In this document: positions 38,176-48,098 of the stretch, piece by piece
Position numbering within the stretch: the stretch's first letter is position 1
Layout of the letters: each line of letters begins with the position of its first letter
Assembly (NCBI GenBank): GCA_905221545.1
Contig: CAJNDO010000005.1
Location: 62,001 to 126,000, forward strand
DNA length: 64,000 bases
Source of the DNA: a bacterium
Lineage (GTDB): Bacteria > Bacillota > Bacilli > Lactobacillales > Streptococcaceae
Reading direction: 5' to 3'
Notes under the pieces: generated by a model
Databases searched by the model: none
What the model was told of the DNA's origin: nothing
What the model saw: the letters and a program-made list of their open reading frames with translations, nothing else
Program-made: the position numbers and the translations under genes

Positions 38176-41100
38176 ATGAAAGAAAAACAACGATTTTCGC
38201 TAAGAAAAAATAAGATTGGACTATGCTCGGTTTTGTTAGGCTTTGCTGTTGTTGCTGTTCTTGGTACGACAACAGAATATGTTCATGCAGCTGATGTGGC
38301 TGGTTCAAATGCGACAACTATTTCAGGAAATAAAGATTCTGTATCAGATGAAGATGTTTTAAAAAGCAAAGAACTGGTAGAATCTAAGAAAAAAGAGGCT
38401 TTAAAAGCTGAACAAGATCAATTAGCGATTGAAAAGAAAGTATCAGAAAAAGAACAAGAAGTTTTAGCAACTCAAAAAGAAATTGAGCATAAAAATGCTG
38501 AGTTGAAATTGCTTCAAGATGCTTCGAATGGTGCTAATAATATTACGAATGAAAAAATAGAAGAATTAAAAGCAACCATCACTCGTGAAAAACAAACATT
38601 ATCTCAAAAACAACAAGAATTAGAAACACTAAAACAATCTAAAGTTCAAAAAGAACAAGAAAAGACTAATTCAAATCAAGAGTTAACGGAAAAAAATACA
38701 CAAAAAGAGCAAGCTCAAAATGAAAAAAATGAAGCTACTAAAAAACAAGTAGCTGCACAAAAAGATTTAACGACTCATGAGCAAAATATTAAGGCTAAAC
38801 AAGCTGAAGTAGAGACAGTTAATAGTGACTTAACGAATAAATCAATTCAAGTTACTAATCAAAATACTGCTGTAAAAAATGCTGAAAATCAATTAAATGC
38901 GGCTAAACAAGCAGATGAAAACAGAAAAAATGAGATTAATACTGCAAAATCAGACCTTTCAGCAAAAGAAACTGCTGTTACTGAAAAAGAAGCTGTAAAA
39001 AAAGAGAAAGAACGAGATGTAGCCACTGCTGAAGAACATGCTAAAAATGCATTTTCATATCCTACAAAATTTGTTACTACAGAAGAATGGATTAAGGCTT
39101 TTAAAGAATTGTTAACAGAATATAATCGTGGTTCTCAAGCTGATAAAGCAAAACTTAATGAATTAATGAATAAAGCAACTTCTTTAGATAATGAAGGAGA
39201 TAAAGCGTTTGTAGCATATGCAAATTCTATTCGACCTAATTTAGTTTTTGAAGGAAATTCAAGAAGTTATTCTACTACAACTTTCTTTAATAGAGGTGAA
39301 GAAGAACGCACTTCTATTTATAGATATGAAAAAAATGGAAAGCAATTAACGAAAGACATTATCGTTCCTGCTCATTCTGCTATAAGTGTTGCCGAGGATA
39401 TACATGAAACTGTCAATAGAACGAATCGTATTTATGATCCAAATAATCTTCCAGAAGATGTATTGATGGAATTAAATCAATATTTTGCAACTTTATTAAA
39501 TTCTATACGTACGCAACTTGGTTTACAGGAAGTAAAAATTAATAAAAATAGTATTGAATTTGCAAAAGAAGCTGCTAATGTTGTGGTACGAGATAAACAT
39601 ATTCGCCCTGGCGGACACTATGTCAGAGGGATTAATGAAGTTGCCTATAATCGAGGATTAAGAATTTCTGCACCATTAGGACAAGATGGACCTGGGCAAT
39701 TATATGAAAATTTATCTGTAACATCTGTAGAAGGGGATAAAGTTTCTAAAGCAGAACTTTATGAAGTAGTAACAGATGCTGTTAAAGGATTCTTCTTTGA
39801 AGGTGCTCAAAAATATGGGCATGCTTTAAATTTAAGTAATGTATCTAACTTTGGGGTAGCTTTTAGTTTAGTAAAAGGAGATAATGTTGATGACATACAA
39901 GGGCATAGAGTAAATCCTGATGGTAGTTATACTCTTGATGAAAACGGTAACCTTATCCCAGAAAAAAGCAGTAGTCTTAAGTTTCATGTCCTCAGTGTGG
40001 AAAAAAATCGTGTTGATCCAAAAAATCCTAACTCTAAAAAAGTGAATTATGAAGAGATGTATGGTCCCACTTCATCTGCTAATGTTGAAAAGATGAAGTA
40101 TATTTCAGATAAAGAGAGTCAAAAAGCTGTAGAAAAAGCAAAAGCAGCTTTAGCTGAAGCTAATAAAAATCTTATAGAAGTTAAAAAAGCAGTCGAAACA
40201 GCTAAAGATGTTGTTCGTCAAAAAGAAGCAATTCCTACACAAACTGAAGGAGCAACTGCAGCGCATCGTCAAGCAACAGAAGTATTACGTAGACTTAATG
40301 ACGAAAAACAAACTCTTCAAAATCGTAAAAATCAATTAGAAGCAGAAGTAAGACAATTAACTACAGAGAAATCCGCAAAAGAAGAAGCAGTTCGTCAACG
40401 TCAAGAAGAAGTTACTCGTAAAGAGGTACTTTTAAATACAGCTGTACAACATTTACAAGCTGCTCAAAATAAAAATCAAGTGCTTCAAAATGAGTTAACG
40501 TCTATTGAATCAACTATTACTGCAAAAGAATCTACTATCAATCAATTGAATGCAAAAATTCAACAAGATGAAGCTGAAGTGAATCAATTAGTAAATCTGC
40601 TAAATAAAAAACAAAGTATAAATGCTGCTATTCAGGAGATTTCTACTAAATTACAAGAAATTTCTTCAAAATTAGAGCAACAAAAAGAAGAATATCGTCA
40701 ATTAAATAGTCAAAAAACAGCACTTCAAGCAGAGCTTCAAAAACAAAAAGGAGCATTAAAAACATTAGAAAATAACTATCAAACGTTATTGAAGAAGTAT
40801 ACGAAACAACATACACCTGATAGTGCAGTGTTTGATGTTGAAGTAGAGTTACCAAAAATGGATATTACAGAAGGGGAAGAAACTTCTCAAGAAATTCCTT
40901 ATAAGACAATTAGAAAAGAAGATTCTACTCTTCTCAAAGGAAAAGAAGTTGTTTCTCAAAAAGGTCAAAATGGCTTAAAAACGCTAAAAACAGTAACACT
41001 TTCTCAAAATGGAGAAGTGAAAGATGTTTCTGTAGTTGAAAAAGTTGTGAAAGAAGCTATTGATGAAGTTATTTTAGTAGGAACTAAAGTTGAACAACCA

Positions 41101-41796
41101 CCAGTGGTAGAACCTAATGGAAATGATGCGGGCAATGGAGCTGCAAATGGAACTACTGGCTCACATGAAAATCCAATTCATACTAACCCAAATGAAGAAA
41201 ACCCTGGTTATTCTCATCCAAGACCAACTCATAATCCTTCAACAACAAATCCTGGTAATGGTTCAAATACTACTCCGGTAAGACCTTTAACACCGACTGT
41301 ATCTGGAGGAAGAAAACACAATCCAGTTCTATCTACGCCGAAAGAAGAGAAAAAACCAACTTCAACAACATCTTCAAAAGTTTCTGGTTGGAAACTAGAA
41401 AACGGAGAGTGGTACTATAGTGAGAATGGTGTTCAAGTAACTGGTTGGACTAAAGTGAATGGTGTATGGTATTACTTGAAGGAAAATGGAGCAATGGCAA
41501 CTGGTTGGCTTAATGATAAGGGAACGTGGTACTACCTAGATGGGTCAGGAGCAATGCAAACAGGCTGGAAATACGTAGATGGTAAATGGTACTATCTAAA
41601 TAACTCAGGAGCAATGCAAACAGGTTGGAAATATGTAGATGGTAAGTGGTACTATCTAGATGGCTCAGGAGCGATGCAAACAGGCTGGAAATACGTAGAT
41701 GGTAAGTGGTACTATCTAAACGAATCAGGTGCATTACTTGTAAATACAACTACTCCGGACGGCTACACCGTAAATACAAATGGCGAGTGGGTATAA
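38176..41796 (+). CDS. Choline-binding surface protein with coiled coils, SEC10/PgrA and G5 domains
   Basis: 1206 residues. The signal peptide has a YSIRK-like motif (FSLRKNKIGLCSVLLG) and probable cleavage after VHA near residue 37. A long coiled coil spans about 55-290, rich in Lys, Glu and Gln. A globular region at about 295-640 resembles the SEC10/PgrA surface-exclusion domain (LGLQEVKINKNSIEFAKEAA, IRPGGHYVRGINE, GPGQLYENLSV). A second coiled coil spans about 645-880. A G5-like domain at about 905-975 ends VDEVILVGTK with VVKEAI before it. A Pro/Asn/Gly-rich linker precedes choline-binding repeats at about 1073-1206. No LPXTG. Codon use is AT-rich compared with fakA and ilvB on either side, suggesting acquisition. 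Likely an adhesin held by teichoic-acid choline. Confidence 0.85.
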   Translation: MKEKQRFSLRKNKIGLCSVLLGFAVVAVLGTTTEYVHAADVAGSNATTISGNKDSVSDEDVLKSKELVESKKKEALKAEQDQLAIEKKVSEKEQEVLATQKEIEHKNAELKLLQDASNGANNITNEKIEELKATITREKQTLSQKQQELETLKQSKVQKEQEKTNSNQELTEKNTQKEQAQNEKNEATKKQVAAQKDLTTHEQNIKAKQAEVETVNSDLTNKSIQVTNQNTAVKNAENQLNAAKQADENRKNEINTAKSDLSAKETAVTEKEAVKKEKERDVATAEEHAKNAFSYPTKFVTTEEWIKAFKELLTEYNRGSQADKAKLNELMNKATSLDNEGDKAFVAYANSIRPNLVFEGNSRSYSTTTFFNRGEEERTSIYRYEKNGKQLTKDIIVPAHSAISVAEDIHETVNRTNRIYDPNNLPEDVLMELNQYFATLLNSIRTQLGLQEVKINKNSIEFAKEAANVVVRDKHIRPGGHYVRGINEVAYNRGLRISAPLGQDGPGQLYENLSVTSVEGDKVSKAELYEVVTDAVKGFFFEGAQKYGHALNLSNVSNFGVAFSLVKGDNVDDIQGHRVNPDGSYTLDENGNLIPEKSSSLKFHVLSVEKNRVDPKNPNSKKVNYEEMYGPTSSANVEKMKYISDKESQKAVEKAKAALAEANKNLIEVKKAVETAKDVVRQKEAIPTQTEGATAAHRQATEVLRRLNDEKQTLQNRKNQLEAEVRQLTTEKSAKEEAVRQRQEEVTRKEVLLNTAVQHLQAAQNKNQVLQNELTSIESTITAKESTINQLNAKIQQDEAEVNQLVNLLNKKQSINAAIQEISTKLQEISSKLEQQKEEYRQLNSQKTALQAELQKQKGALKTLENNYQTLLKKYTKQHTPDSAVFDVEVELPKMDITEGEETSQEIPYKTIRKEDSTLLKGKEVVSQKGQNGLKTLKTVTLSQNGEVKDVSVVEKVVKEAIDEVILVGTKVEQPPVVEPNGNDAGNGAANGTTGSHENPIHTNPNEENPGYSHPRPTHNPSTTNPGNGSNTTPVRPLTPTVSGGRKHNPVLSTPKEEKKPTSTTSSKVSGWKLENGEWYYSENGVQVTGWTKVNGVWYYLKENGAMATGWLNDKGTWYYLDGSGAMQTGWKYVDGKWYYLNNSGAMQTGWKYVDGKWYYLDGSGAMQTGWKYVDGKWYYLNESGALLVNTTTPDGYTVNTNGEWV
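41395..41795 (+). repeat. Choline-binding repeats of the surface protein
   Basis: Six tandem units of about 20 residues (GWKYVDGKWYYLNNSGAMQT type). The 60-base DNA unit recurs almost exactly three times around 41560-41740, indicating recent duplication. The last unit ends VNTNGEWV like other choline-binding proteins. Confidence 0.9.
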
Positions 41797-41859
41797 TCTC
41801 AATAAATGGACAAGACCGGGAAGAAAATTTCTGTAGTGGTCCGATAATGAAGTATATTA

Positions 41860-41896
41860 AAAACGAGCATCTCCAAATGTGGAAATGCTCGTTTTT
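41860..41896 (+). terminator. Terminator after the choline-binding surface protein gene
   Basis: Fifteen-base arms AAAACGAGCATCTCC and GGAAATGCTCGTTTT (one mismatch), followed by TT. Confidence 0.85.
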
Positions 41897-42093
41897 TGGT
41901 ATTTCTTATCAAAAGGCATAATAGAAAGTTAGTATCATGTAGCTCAAATTACTGAATTAAAACTGTATATATAATTAGCAAATTTACGATAAAGTGTTAG
42001 TTGTTTATTTTACTGTTTGAAGAGCATAAGTGTTGAAATCGGTATCTTTTTAATAAAAACAAAAATAACATTCATAAATAAACGTTAAAATAG

Positions 42094-42108
42094 AAAATTC
42101 AGAAAATT
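42094..42108. promoter_or_regulatory. CodY-like box upstream of ilvB
   Basis: AAAATTCAGAAAATT matches the CodY consensus AATTTTCWGAAAATT at 13 of 15 positions, 12 bases before the -35. CodY senses branched-chain amino acids, the products of this operon. Confidence 0.7.
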
Positions 42109-42120
42109 TCTTCTTTTGTC

Positions 42121-42148
42121 TTGAAAAATTTTGAAAAAGTGGTATGAT
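42121..42148 (+). promoter_or_regulatory. Promoter of the ilvBNC genes
   Basis: TTGAAA (42121-42126) and TATGAT (42143-42148) with a 16-base spacer; the leader is about 30 bases, too short for a T-box. Confidence 0.7.
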
Positions 42149-42186
42149 AGTAACAAGTTATTTTTAAGAGAAGAGAAAGGGGAACA

Positions 42187-43887
42187 ATGGAGAAAATCAG
42201 TTTAGAATCTCCTAAGACGGGGTCGGACCTAGTTTTGGAAACACTTCGTGATTTAGGAATTGATACCATCTTTGGTTATCCTGGTGGTGCTGTCTTGCCT
42301 TTTTATGATGCGATATATAATTTTAAAGGCATTCGCCACATTCTAGGACGCCATGAGCAAGGTTGTTTGCATGAAGCTGAAGGTTATGCCAAATCAACTG
42401 GAAAGTTGGGTGTTGCCGTCGTCACTAGTGGACCAGGAGCAACAAATGCCATTACAGGGATTGCAGATGCCATGAGCGATAGCGTTCCCCTTTTGGTCTT
42501 TACAGGTCAGGTGGCGCGAGCAGGGATTGGAAAGGATGCCTTTCAGGAGGCAGATATCGTGGGAATTACCATGCCAATCACTAAGTACAATTACCAAGTT
42601 CGTGAGACAGCTGATATCCCTCGTATCATTACGGAAGCTGTCCATATCGCAACTACAGGCCGTCCAGGGCCGGTTGTTATTGACCTACCTAAAGACGTAT
42701 CTGCTTTAGAAACGGACTTCATTTATTCACCAGAAGTGAATCTACCAAGCTATCAGCCGACTCTTGAGCCGAATGATATGCAAATCAAGAAAATCTTGAA
42801 GCAATTATCCAAGGCTAAAAAGCCAGTCTTGCTAGCTGGTGGTGGAATTAGTTATGCTGAAGCTGCTGCAGAATTAAATGAATTTGCAGAGCGCTATCAA
42901 ATTCCAGTGGTAACCAGTCTTTTAGGGCAAGGTACGATTGCAACGACTCATCCACTCTTCCTTGGAATGGGAGGTATGCATGGGTCTTTCGCAGCTAATA
43001 TTGCCATGACGGAAGCTGACTTTATGATTAGTATTGGTTGCCGTTTCGATGACCGTTTGACGGGGAATCCTAAGACCTTCGCTAAGAATGCCAAGGTTGC
43101 CCACATTGATATTGACCCAGCTGAGATTGGCAAGATTATCAGTGCAGATATTCCTGTAGTTGGAGATGCTAAGAAGGCCTTGCAAATGTTGTTGGCGGAA
43201 CCAACAGTTCATAACAATACTGAGAAATGGATTGAGAAAGTTACTAAAGACAAGAACCGTGTTCGTTCTTATGACAAGAAAGAGCGTGTGGTTCAACCTC
43301 AAGCCGTTATTGAACGCATTGGTGAATTGACGAATGGTGATGCCATTGTGGTAACAGACGTTGGTCAACACCAAATGTGGACAGCTCAGTATTATCCATA
43401 CCAAAATGAACGTCAGTTAGTGACTTCAGGCGGTTTGGGAACCATGGGATTCGGAATTCCAGCAGCAATCGGTGCTAAAATTGCTAACCCAGATAAGGAA
43501 GTAGTCTTGTTTGTTGGGGATGGTGGTTTCCAAATGACCAACCAGGAATTGGCTATTTTAAACATTTACAAGGTGCCAATCAAGGTGGTTATGCTGAACA
43601 ACCACTCACTTGGAATGGTTCGCCAGTGGCAGGAATCCTTCTATGAAGGTAGAACATCAGAGTCAGTCTTTGATACCCTTCCTGATTTCCAATTGATGGC
43701 ACAAGCTTATGGCATTAAAAACTATAAGTTTGATAATCCTGAGACCTTGACTCAAGACCTTGAAGTCATCACTGAGAATGTTCCTATGCTAATCGAGGTA
43801 GATATTTCTCGTAAGGAACAGGTGTTACCAATGGTACCAGCTGGTAAGAGTAATCATGAGATGTTGGGGGTGAAGTTCCATGCGTAG
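42187..43887 (+). CDS. ilvB: Acetolactate synthase large (catalytic) subunit
   Basis: 566 residues. The thiamine diphosphate-binding signature GDGGFQMTNQELAILNIYKVP leads to NN about 28 residues on, and the N-terminal catalytic Glu region (FGYPGGAVLPFYDAIY, HEQGCLHEAEGYA) is present. It joins two pyruvates, or pyruvate and 2-oxobutyrate, in the first common step to valine, leucine and isoleucine. Ribosome site AAAGGGG. It overlaps ilvN by 8 bases. Confidence 0.98.
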   Translation: MEKISLESPKTGSDLVLETLRDLGIDTIFGYPGGAVLPFYDAIYNFKGIRHILGRHEQGCLHEAEGYAKSTGKLGVAVVTSGPGATNAITGIADAMSDSVPLLVFTGQVARAGIGKDAFQEADIVGITMPITKYNYQVRETADIPRIITEAVHIATTGRPGPVVIDLPKDVSALETDFIYSPEVNLPSYQPTLEPNDMQIKKILKQLSKAKKPVLLAGGGISYAEAAAELNEFAERYQIPVVTSLLGQGTIATTHPLFLGMGGMHGSFAANIAMTEADFMISIGCRFDDRLTGNPKTFAKNAKVAHIDIDPAEIGKIISADIPVVGDAKKALQMLLAEPTVHNNTEKWIEKVTKDKNRVRSYDKKERVVQPQAVIERIGELTNGDAIVVTDVGQHQMWTAQYYPYQNERQLVTSGGLGTMGFGIPAAIGAKIANPDKEVVLFVGDGGFQMTNQELAILNIYKVPIKVVMLNNHSLGMVRQWQESFYEGRTSESVFDTLPDFQLMAQAYGIKNYKFDNPETLTQDLEVITENVPMLIEVDISRKEQVLPMVPAGKSNHEMLGVKFHA

Positions 43888-44356
43888 AATGTTAACAGCA
43901 AAACTACAAAATCGTTCAGGAGTCCTCAATCGCTTTACCGGTGTCCTGTCTCGTCGTCAGGTCAATATCGAAAGTATCTCTGTTGGAGCAACAGAAGATC
44001 CGAATGTATCGCGCATCACCATAATTATTGATGTAGTTTCACATGATGAAGTGGAGCAAATCATCAAGCAACTCAATCGTCAAATTGATGTGATTCGCAT
44101 TCGAGATATTACGGATAAACCGCACTTGGAGCGCGAGGTGATTTTGGTTAAGATGTCAGCGCCAGCTGAGAAGCGAGCTGAGATTCTAGCTATTATTCAA
44201 CCTTTCCGTGCAACGGTGGTAGACGTAGCACCAAGCTCGATTACCATTCAGATGACAGGAAATGCTGAGAAGAGTGAAGCTCTATTGCGAGTCATTCGAC
44301 CATACGGTATTCGCAATATTGCTCGTACGGGTGCAACTGGATTTACCCGCGATTAA
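43880..44356 (+). CDS. ilvN: Acetolactate synthase small (regulatory) subunit
   Basis: 158 residues with an N-terminal ACT domain (RMLTAKLQNRSGVLNRFTGVLSRRQVNIESISV) that binds valine for feedback control, and the usual C-terminal half. Translationally coupled to ilvB through an 8-base overlap. Length fits the small-subunit family (IlvH/IlvN). Confidence 0.97.
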   Translation: MRRMLTAKLQNRSGVLNRFTGVLSRRQVNIESISVGATEDPNVSRITIIIDVVSHDEVEQIIKQLNRQIDVIRIRDITDKPHLEREVILVKMSAPAEKRAEILAIIQPFRATVVDVAPSSITIQMTGNAEKSEALLRVIRPYGIRNIARTGATGFTRD

Positions 44357-44388
44357 AAATCCAACTTAAATTTGTTAAACCAGCCTAA

Positions 44389-45444
<1,056 letters not shown>

Positions 45445-45464
45445 TTGATAGAAATTAAGGTGAA

Positions 45465-45494
45465 GGCGAGTTGGGGGGACCTAACTCGCTTTTA
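45465..45494 (+). terminator. Terminator after ilvC
   Basis: Stem GCGAGTT against AACTCGC around a G-rich loop, followed by TTTTAT. Confidence 0.7.
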
Positions 45495-45558
45495 TAATCA
45501 ATTCCTCTCTCTTTTTAGAGGATGGATTGTGATAGTATGAATAGTCTAGGAGAAAAAG

Positions 45559-46809
45559 ATGCTAAGTTCAAAAGATATCATCAAGGCTCACAAGGTCTTG
45601 AACGGTGTGGTTGTGAATACCCCACTGGATTATGACCATTATTTATCGGAGAAGTATGGTGCTAAGATTTATTTGAAGAAGGAAAATGCCCAACGTGTTC
45701 GTTCTTTTAAAATTCGTGGTGCCTATTATGCTATTTCTCAGCTCAGCAAGGAAGAGCGTGAGCGTGGGGTAGTCTGTGCTTCTGCGGGGAATCATGCGCA
45801 GGGAGTTGCCTATACTTGTAATGAGATGAAAATTCCTGCTACTATTTTCATGCCCATTACAACTCCGCAACAAAAGATTGGCCAAGTTCGTTTTTTTGGT
45901 GGTGACTTCGTAACCATTAAACTAGTTGGAGATACCTTTGATGCTTCTGCTAAGGCAGCTCAAGAATTTACAGTTTCTGAAAATCGTACCTTTATTGATC
46001 CTTTTGATGATGCTCATGTTCAGGCAGGTCAAGGAACAGTTGCTTATGAGATTTTAGAAGAAGCTAGAAAAGAATCGATTGATTTTGATGCTGTCTTGGT
46101 TCCTGTTGGTGGTGGCGGTCTCATTGCTGGGGTTTCTACCTATATCAAGGAAACAAGTCCAGAAATTGAAGTCATTGGGGTAGAGGCTAATGGAGCGCGT
46201 TCTATGAAGGCTGCCTTTGAAGCTGGTGGTCCAGTCAAACTCAAGGAAATTGACAAATTTGCGGATGGGATTGCCGTGCAAAAAGTAGGTCAGTTGACCT
46301 ATGAAGCAACTCGCCAACATGTTCAGACTTTAGTAGGTGTCGATGAGGGATTGATTTCTGAAACCTTGATTGACCTCTACTCTAAGCAAGGGATTGTCGC
46401 AGAACCTGCTGGAGCAGCTAGTATCGCCTCTTTAGAGGTTTTAGCTGAATATATCAAGGGGAAAACTATTTGTTGTATCATTTCTGGAGGAAATAATGAT
46501 ATCAACCGTATGCCAGAAATGGAAGAGCGTGCCTTGATTTATGATGGTATCAAGCATTACTTTGTGGTCAATTTTCCACAGCGTCCAGGAGCATTGCGTG
46601 AGTTTGTAAATGATATCCTGGGTCCAAATGATGATATCACACGATTTGAGTATATCAAACGAGCTAGCAAGGGTACAGGGCCTGTACTGATTGGGATCGC
46701 TTTGGCAGATAAGCATGATTATGCAGGATTGATTCGTCGAATGGAAGGTTTCGATCCAGCTTATATTAACTTAAATGGTAATGAAACGCTCTATAATATG
46801 CTTGTCTGA
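45559..46809 (+). CDS. ilvA: Threonine dehydratase (biosynthetic, short form)
   Basis: 416 residues. The PLP lysine is in RVRSFKIRGAYYA near residue 51, the phosphate-binding glycine loop is VPVGGGGLIAG near 180, and SGGNNDINRMPEM leads to one ACT-like regulatory domain (about 330-410). The protein is shorter than E. coli IlvA, which has two such domains. It makes 2-oxobutyrate for isoleucine, completing the ilv cluster. Ribosome site TAGGAG. Confidence 0.96.
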   Translation: MLSSKDIIKAHKVLNGVVVNTPLDYDHYLSEKYGAKIYLKKENAQRVRSFKIRGAYYAISQLSKEERERGVVCASAGNHAQGVAYTCNEMKIPATIFMPITTPQQKIGQVRFFGGDFVTIKLVGDTFDASAKAAQEFTVSENRTFIDPFDDAHVQAGQGTVAYEILEEARKESIDFDAVLVPVGGGGLIAGVSTYIKETSPEIEVIGVEANGARSMKAAFEAGGPVKLKEIDKFADGIAVQKVGQLTYEATRQHVQTLVGVDEGLISETLIDLYSKQGIVAEPAGAASIASLEVLAEYIKGKTICCIISGGNNDINRMPEMEERALIYDGIKHYFVVNFPQRPGALREFVNDILGPNDDITRFEYIKRASKGTGPVLIGIALADKHDYAGLIRRMEGFDPAYINLNGNETLYNMLV

Positions 46810-46834
46810 GGACTAATAAAAAAATATCATATTA

Positions 46835-46863
46835 TTTGCACAACTGATGTATAGGTGTTATAA
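46835..46863 (+). promoter_or_regulatory. Strong promoter in the gene-poor region after ilvA
   Basis: TTGCAC and TATAAT separated by 17 bases. Only tiny or broken reading frames follow it. Confidence 0.6.
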
Positions 46864-46868
46864 TGAGG

Positions 46869-47009
46869 GTGAAGAAAGGGGGCGATTCCTATGGACTTAG
46901 GAAATCTATCGTGCTATTTCTACTACAACTCACTATAGCACCTATTATTTTTGATTCTGTTTATATTAAGGCGACAGAATTACTTACTATATATAAGGAA
47001 ATTTTTTGA
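46869..47009 (+). other. Small hydrophobic-peptide locus, probably degenerate
   Basis: A transcript from the promoter just upstream would carry ribosome site AAAGGGGG and an ATG at 46891 that reads only MDLGNLSCYFYYNSL. A second frame open over the same stretch encodes LRKSIVLFLLQLTIAPIIFD and then a short tail to the TGA at 47007. A shift between frames after the first residues would give one hydrophobic peptide with an IAPII core, like Fst-type toxins. The GTGCTAT/ATAGCAC stem at about 46914-46942 could fold in the leader. Weak evidence; it may be noise. Confidence 0.25.
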
Positions 47010-47577
47010 AATCCTCAATTGTATAGATCCCTAATTTGAATTTTCACTAAATATAATAGGAGTCAGAAAAAATAATCAATGTTTGTGAAATGGTTGCTAG
47101 ATGAGTTGGCCGAAAAAACTCGTGAGATAAACAATAGTGCTAGACATGAAACAGCTAGTGATACTGTTTTTAAATGACTAGCTGGAAAGCGGGTATGTAA
47201 TCAGAAGGTGCAAGATTGGACAATGTAAGTAGTACCGGTTGTGAAACGAATAAGATATAGATAAGGACAGGAAAGGAACCAAAGAAGGAGAAAGAAAACG
47301 GAATGGTTTAGAGATAGTGTGGAGTGAAAGACTATCTTTAGTGGACTTGTTGATTTAAAAGGAATATATAGAATGAAATAGTAAATCCTGTCTATCCTAT
47401 TGAGAAACTGGCATTCAGTATACATGAATATTTTTACAAGTTTAAAGTTTAATAATACAATTGTTTTTTAGGAGCGTACTATTGGGTTATAGTAAGTAAA
47501 AACCTATATATTATCGGCTTTAAAAAGGAAGTAAGAAGATTCGAAATCATTTGTTTTATTGAATATATGTTTTTTTA
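47010..47577. other. Gene-poor stretch
   Basis: About 570 bases with no supported gene. A 32-codon frame at 47079-47177 (MFVKWLLDELAEKTREIN start) has its only AGGAG 16 bases away, too far to be convincing. Fragments of open frame suggest decayed coding sequence, but I recognise nothing. Confidence 0.4.
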
Positions 47578-47606
47578 TTGACAAAAGACATAAAAACGTA
47601 TAGAAT
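47578..47606 (+). promoter_or_regulatory. Promoter of the 71-residue protein gene
   Basis: Consensus TTGACA (47578-47583) and TAGAAT (47601-47606), 17 bases apart. Confidence 0.75.
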
Positions 47607-47639
47607 AATATAACGTAAAGAAGAAAATAGGAGAAGAAC

Positions 47640-47855
47640 ATGGCTAAGTCAAACTTTGAAAAAGTAGAATCAGTTGTTGGCTGGGTTCGTGATAAGAAAA
47701 TCACAGGCTACCGTATCTCTAAAGAAACGAATGCGCGTGAAATGTCTATCATTGCTCTAGCGCAGGGTCGTGCAAAAGTAAAAAATATTTCATTTGAAAC
47801 AGCTCTAGGTTTAATTGATTTCTATGAAAAAAATCATGAAAAATTTGAAGATTAA
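47640..47855 (+). CDS. Small conserved-type protein (71 aa), possible DNA-binding
   Basis: 71 residues behind a near-consensus promoter and ribosome site AGGAG. The middle (ITGYRISKETNAREMSIIALAQGRAKVKNISFETALGLIDF) has the spacing and hydrophobic pattern of a phage-repressor-like helix-turn-helix: helix, RISKETN turn, recognition-like helix, then helix. A similar small gene sits between ilvA and the glutamine ABC genes in pneumococcus as I recall. Function unknown; the HTH reading is inference. Confidence 0.7.
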   Translation: MAKSNFEKVESVVGWVRDKKITGYRISKETNAREMSIIALAQGRAKVKNISFETALGLIDFYEKNHEKFED

Positions 47856-47903
47856 TCTTTGGATAATGGCGGATTCTTGAATAGGGTCTGCCTTTTCATT
47901 TTG

Positions 47904-48055
47904 ATACTCAATGAAAATCAAAGAGCAAACTAGGAAGCTAGCCGTAGGCTGCTCAAAGCACTGTTTTGAGGTTGTAAATAAGACTGACAGAGTCAGTAAC
48001 ATATACCTACGGCAAGGCGAAGATGACGTAGTTTGAAGAGATTTTCGAAGAGTAT
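47904..48055. repeat. Full-length BOX element
   Basis: 152 bases with the ends ATACTCAATGAAAATCAAAG and GAGATTTTCGAAGAGTAT. Inside is CTACGGCAAGGCGAAGATGA, close to the BOX-A core used as a typing primer site (CTACGGCAAGGCGACGCTGA). The size fits a boxA-boxB-boxC unit (59+45+50). Confidence 0.9.
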
Positions 48056-48065
48056 GAGGACAGCA

Positions 48066-48095
48066 AAAAGACTGCACGGTTGATGCAGACTTTTC
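48066..48095. terminator. Terminator of the glutamine-type ABC genes
   Basis: Arms AAAAGACTGCA and TGCAGACTTTT with one mismatch, T-rich on both sides so active either way; it lies just past the glnQ-type stop. Confidence 0.75.
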
Positions 48096-48098
48096 TTT

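Noticed and set aside
41395-41795. CRISPR-like periodic DNA
   Set aside because: The 60-base period is in frame and encodes choline-binding repeats; there are no spacers.
41940-42186. T-box riboswitch before ilvB
   Set aside because: The promoter is only about 35 bases before the start codon and there is no antiterminator/terminator pair downstream of it.
47201-47425. Minus-strand hydrophobic 74-codon frame
   Set aside because: Phe/Leu/Tyr-rich complement of a purine-rich stretch; no start signals.
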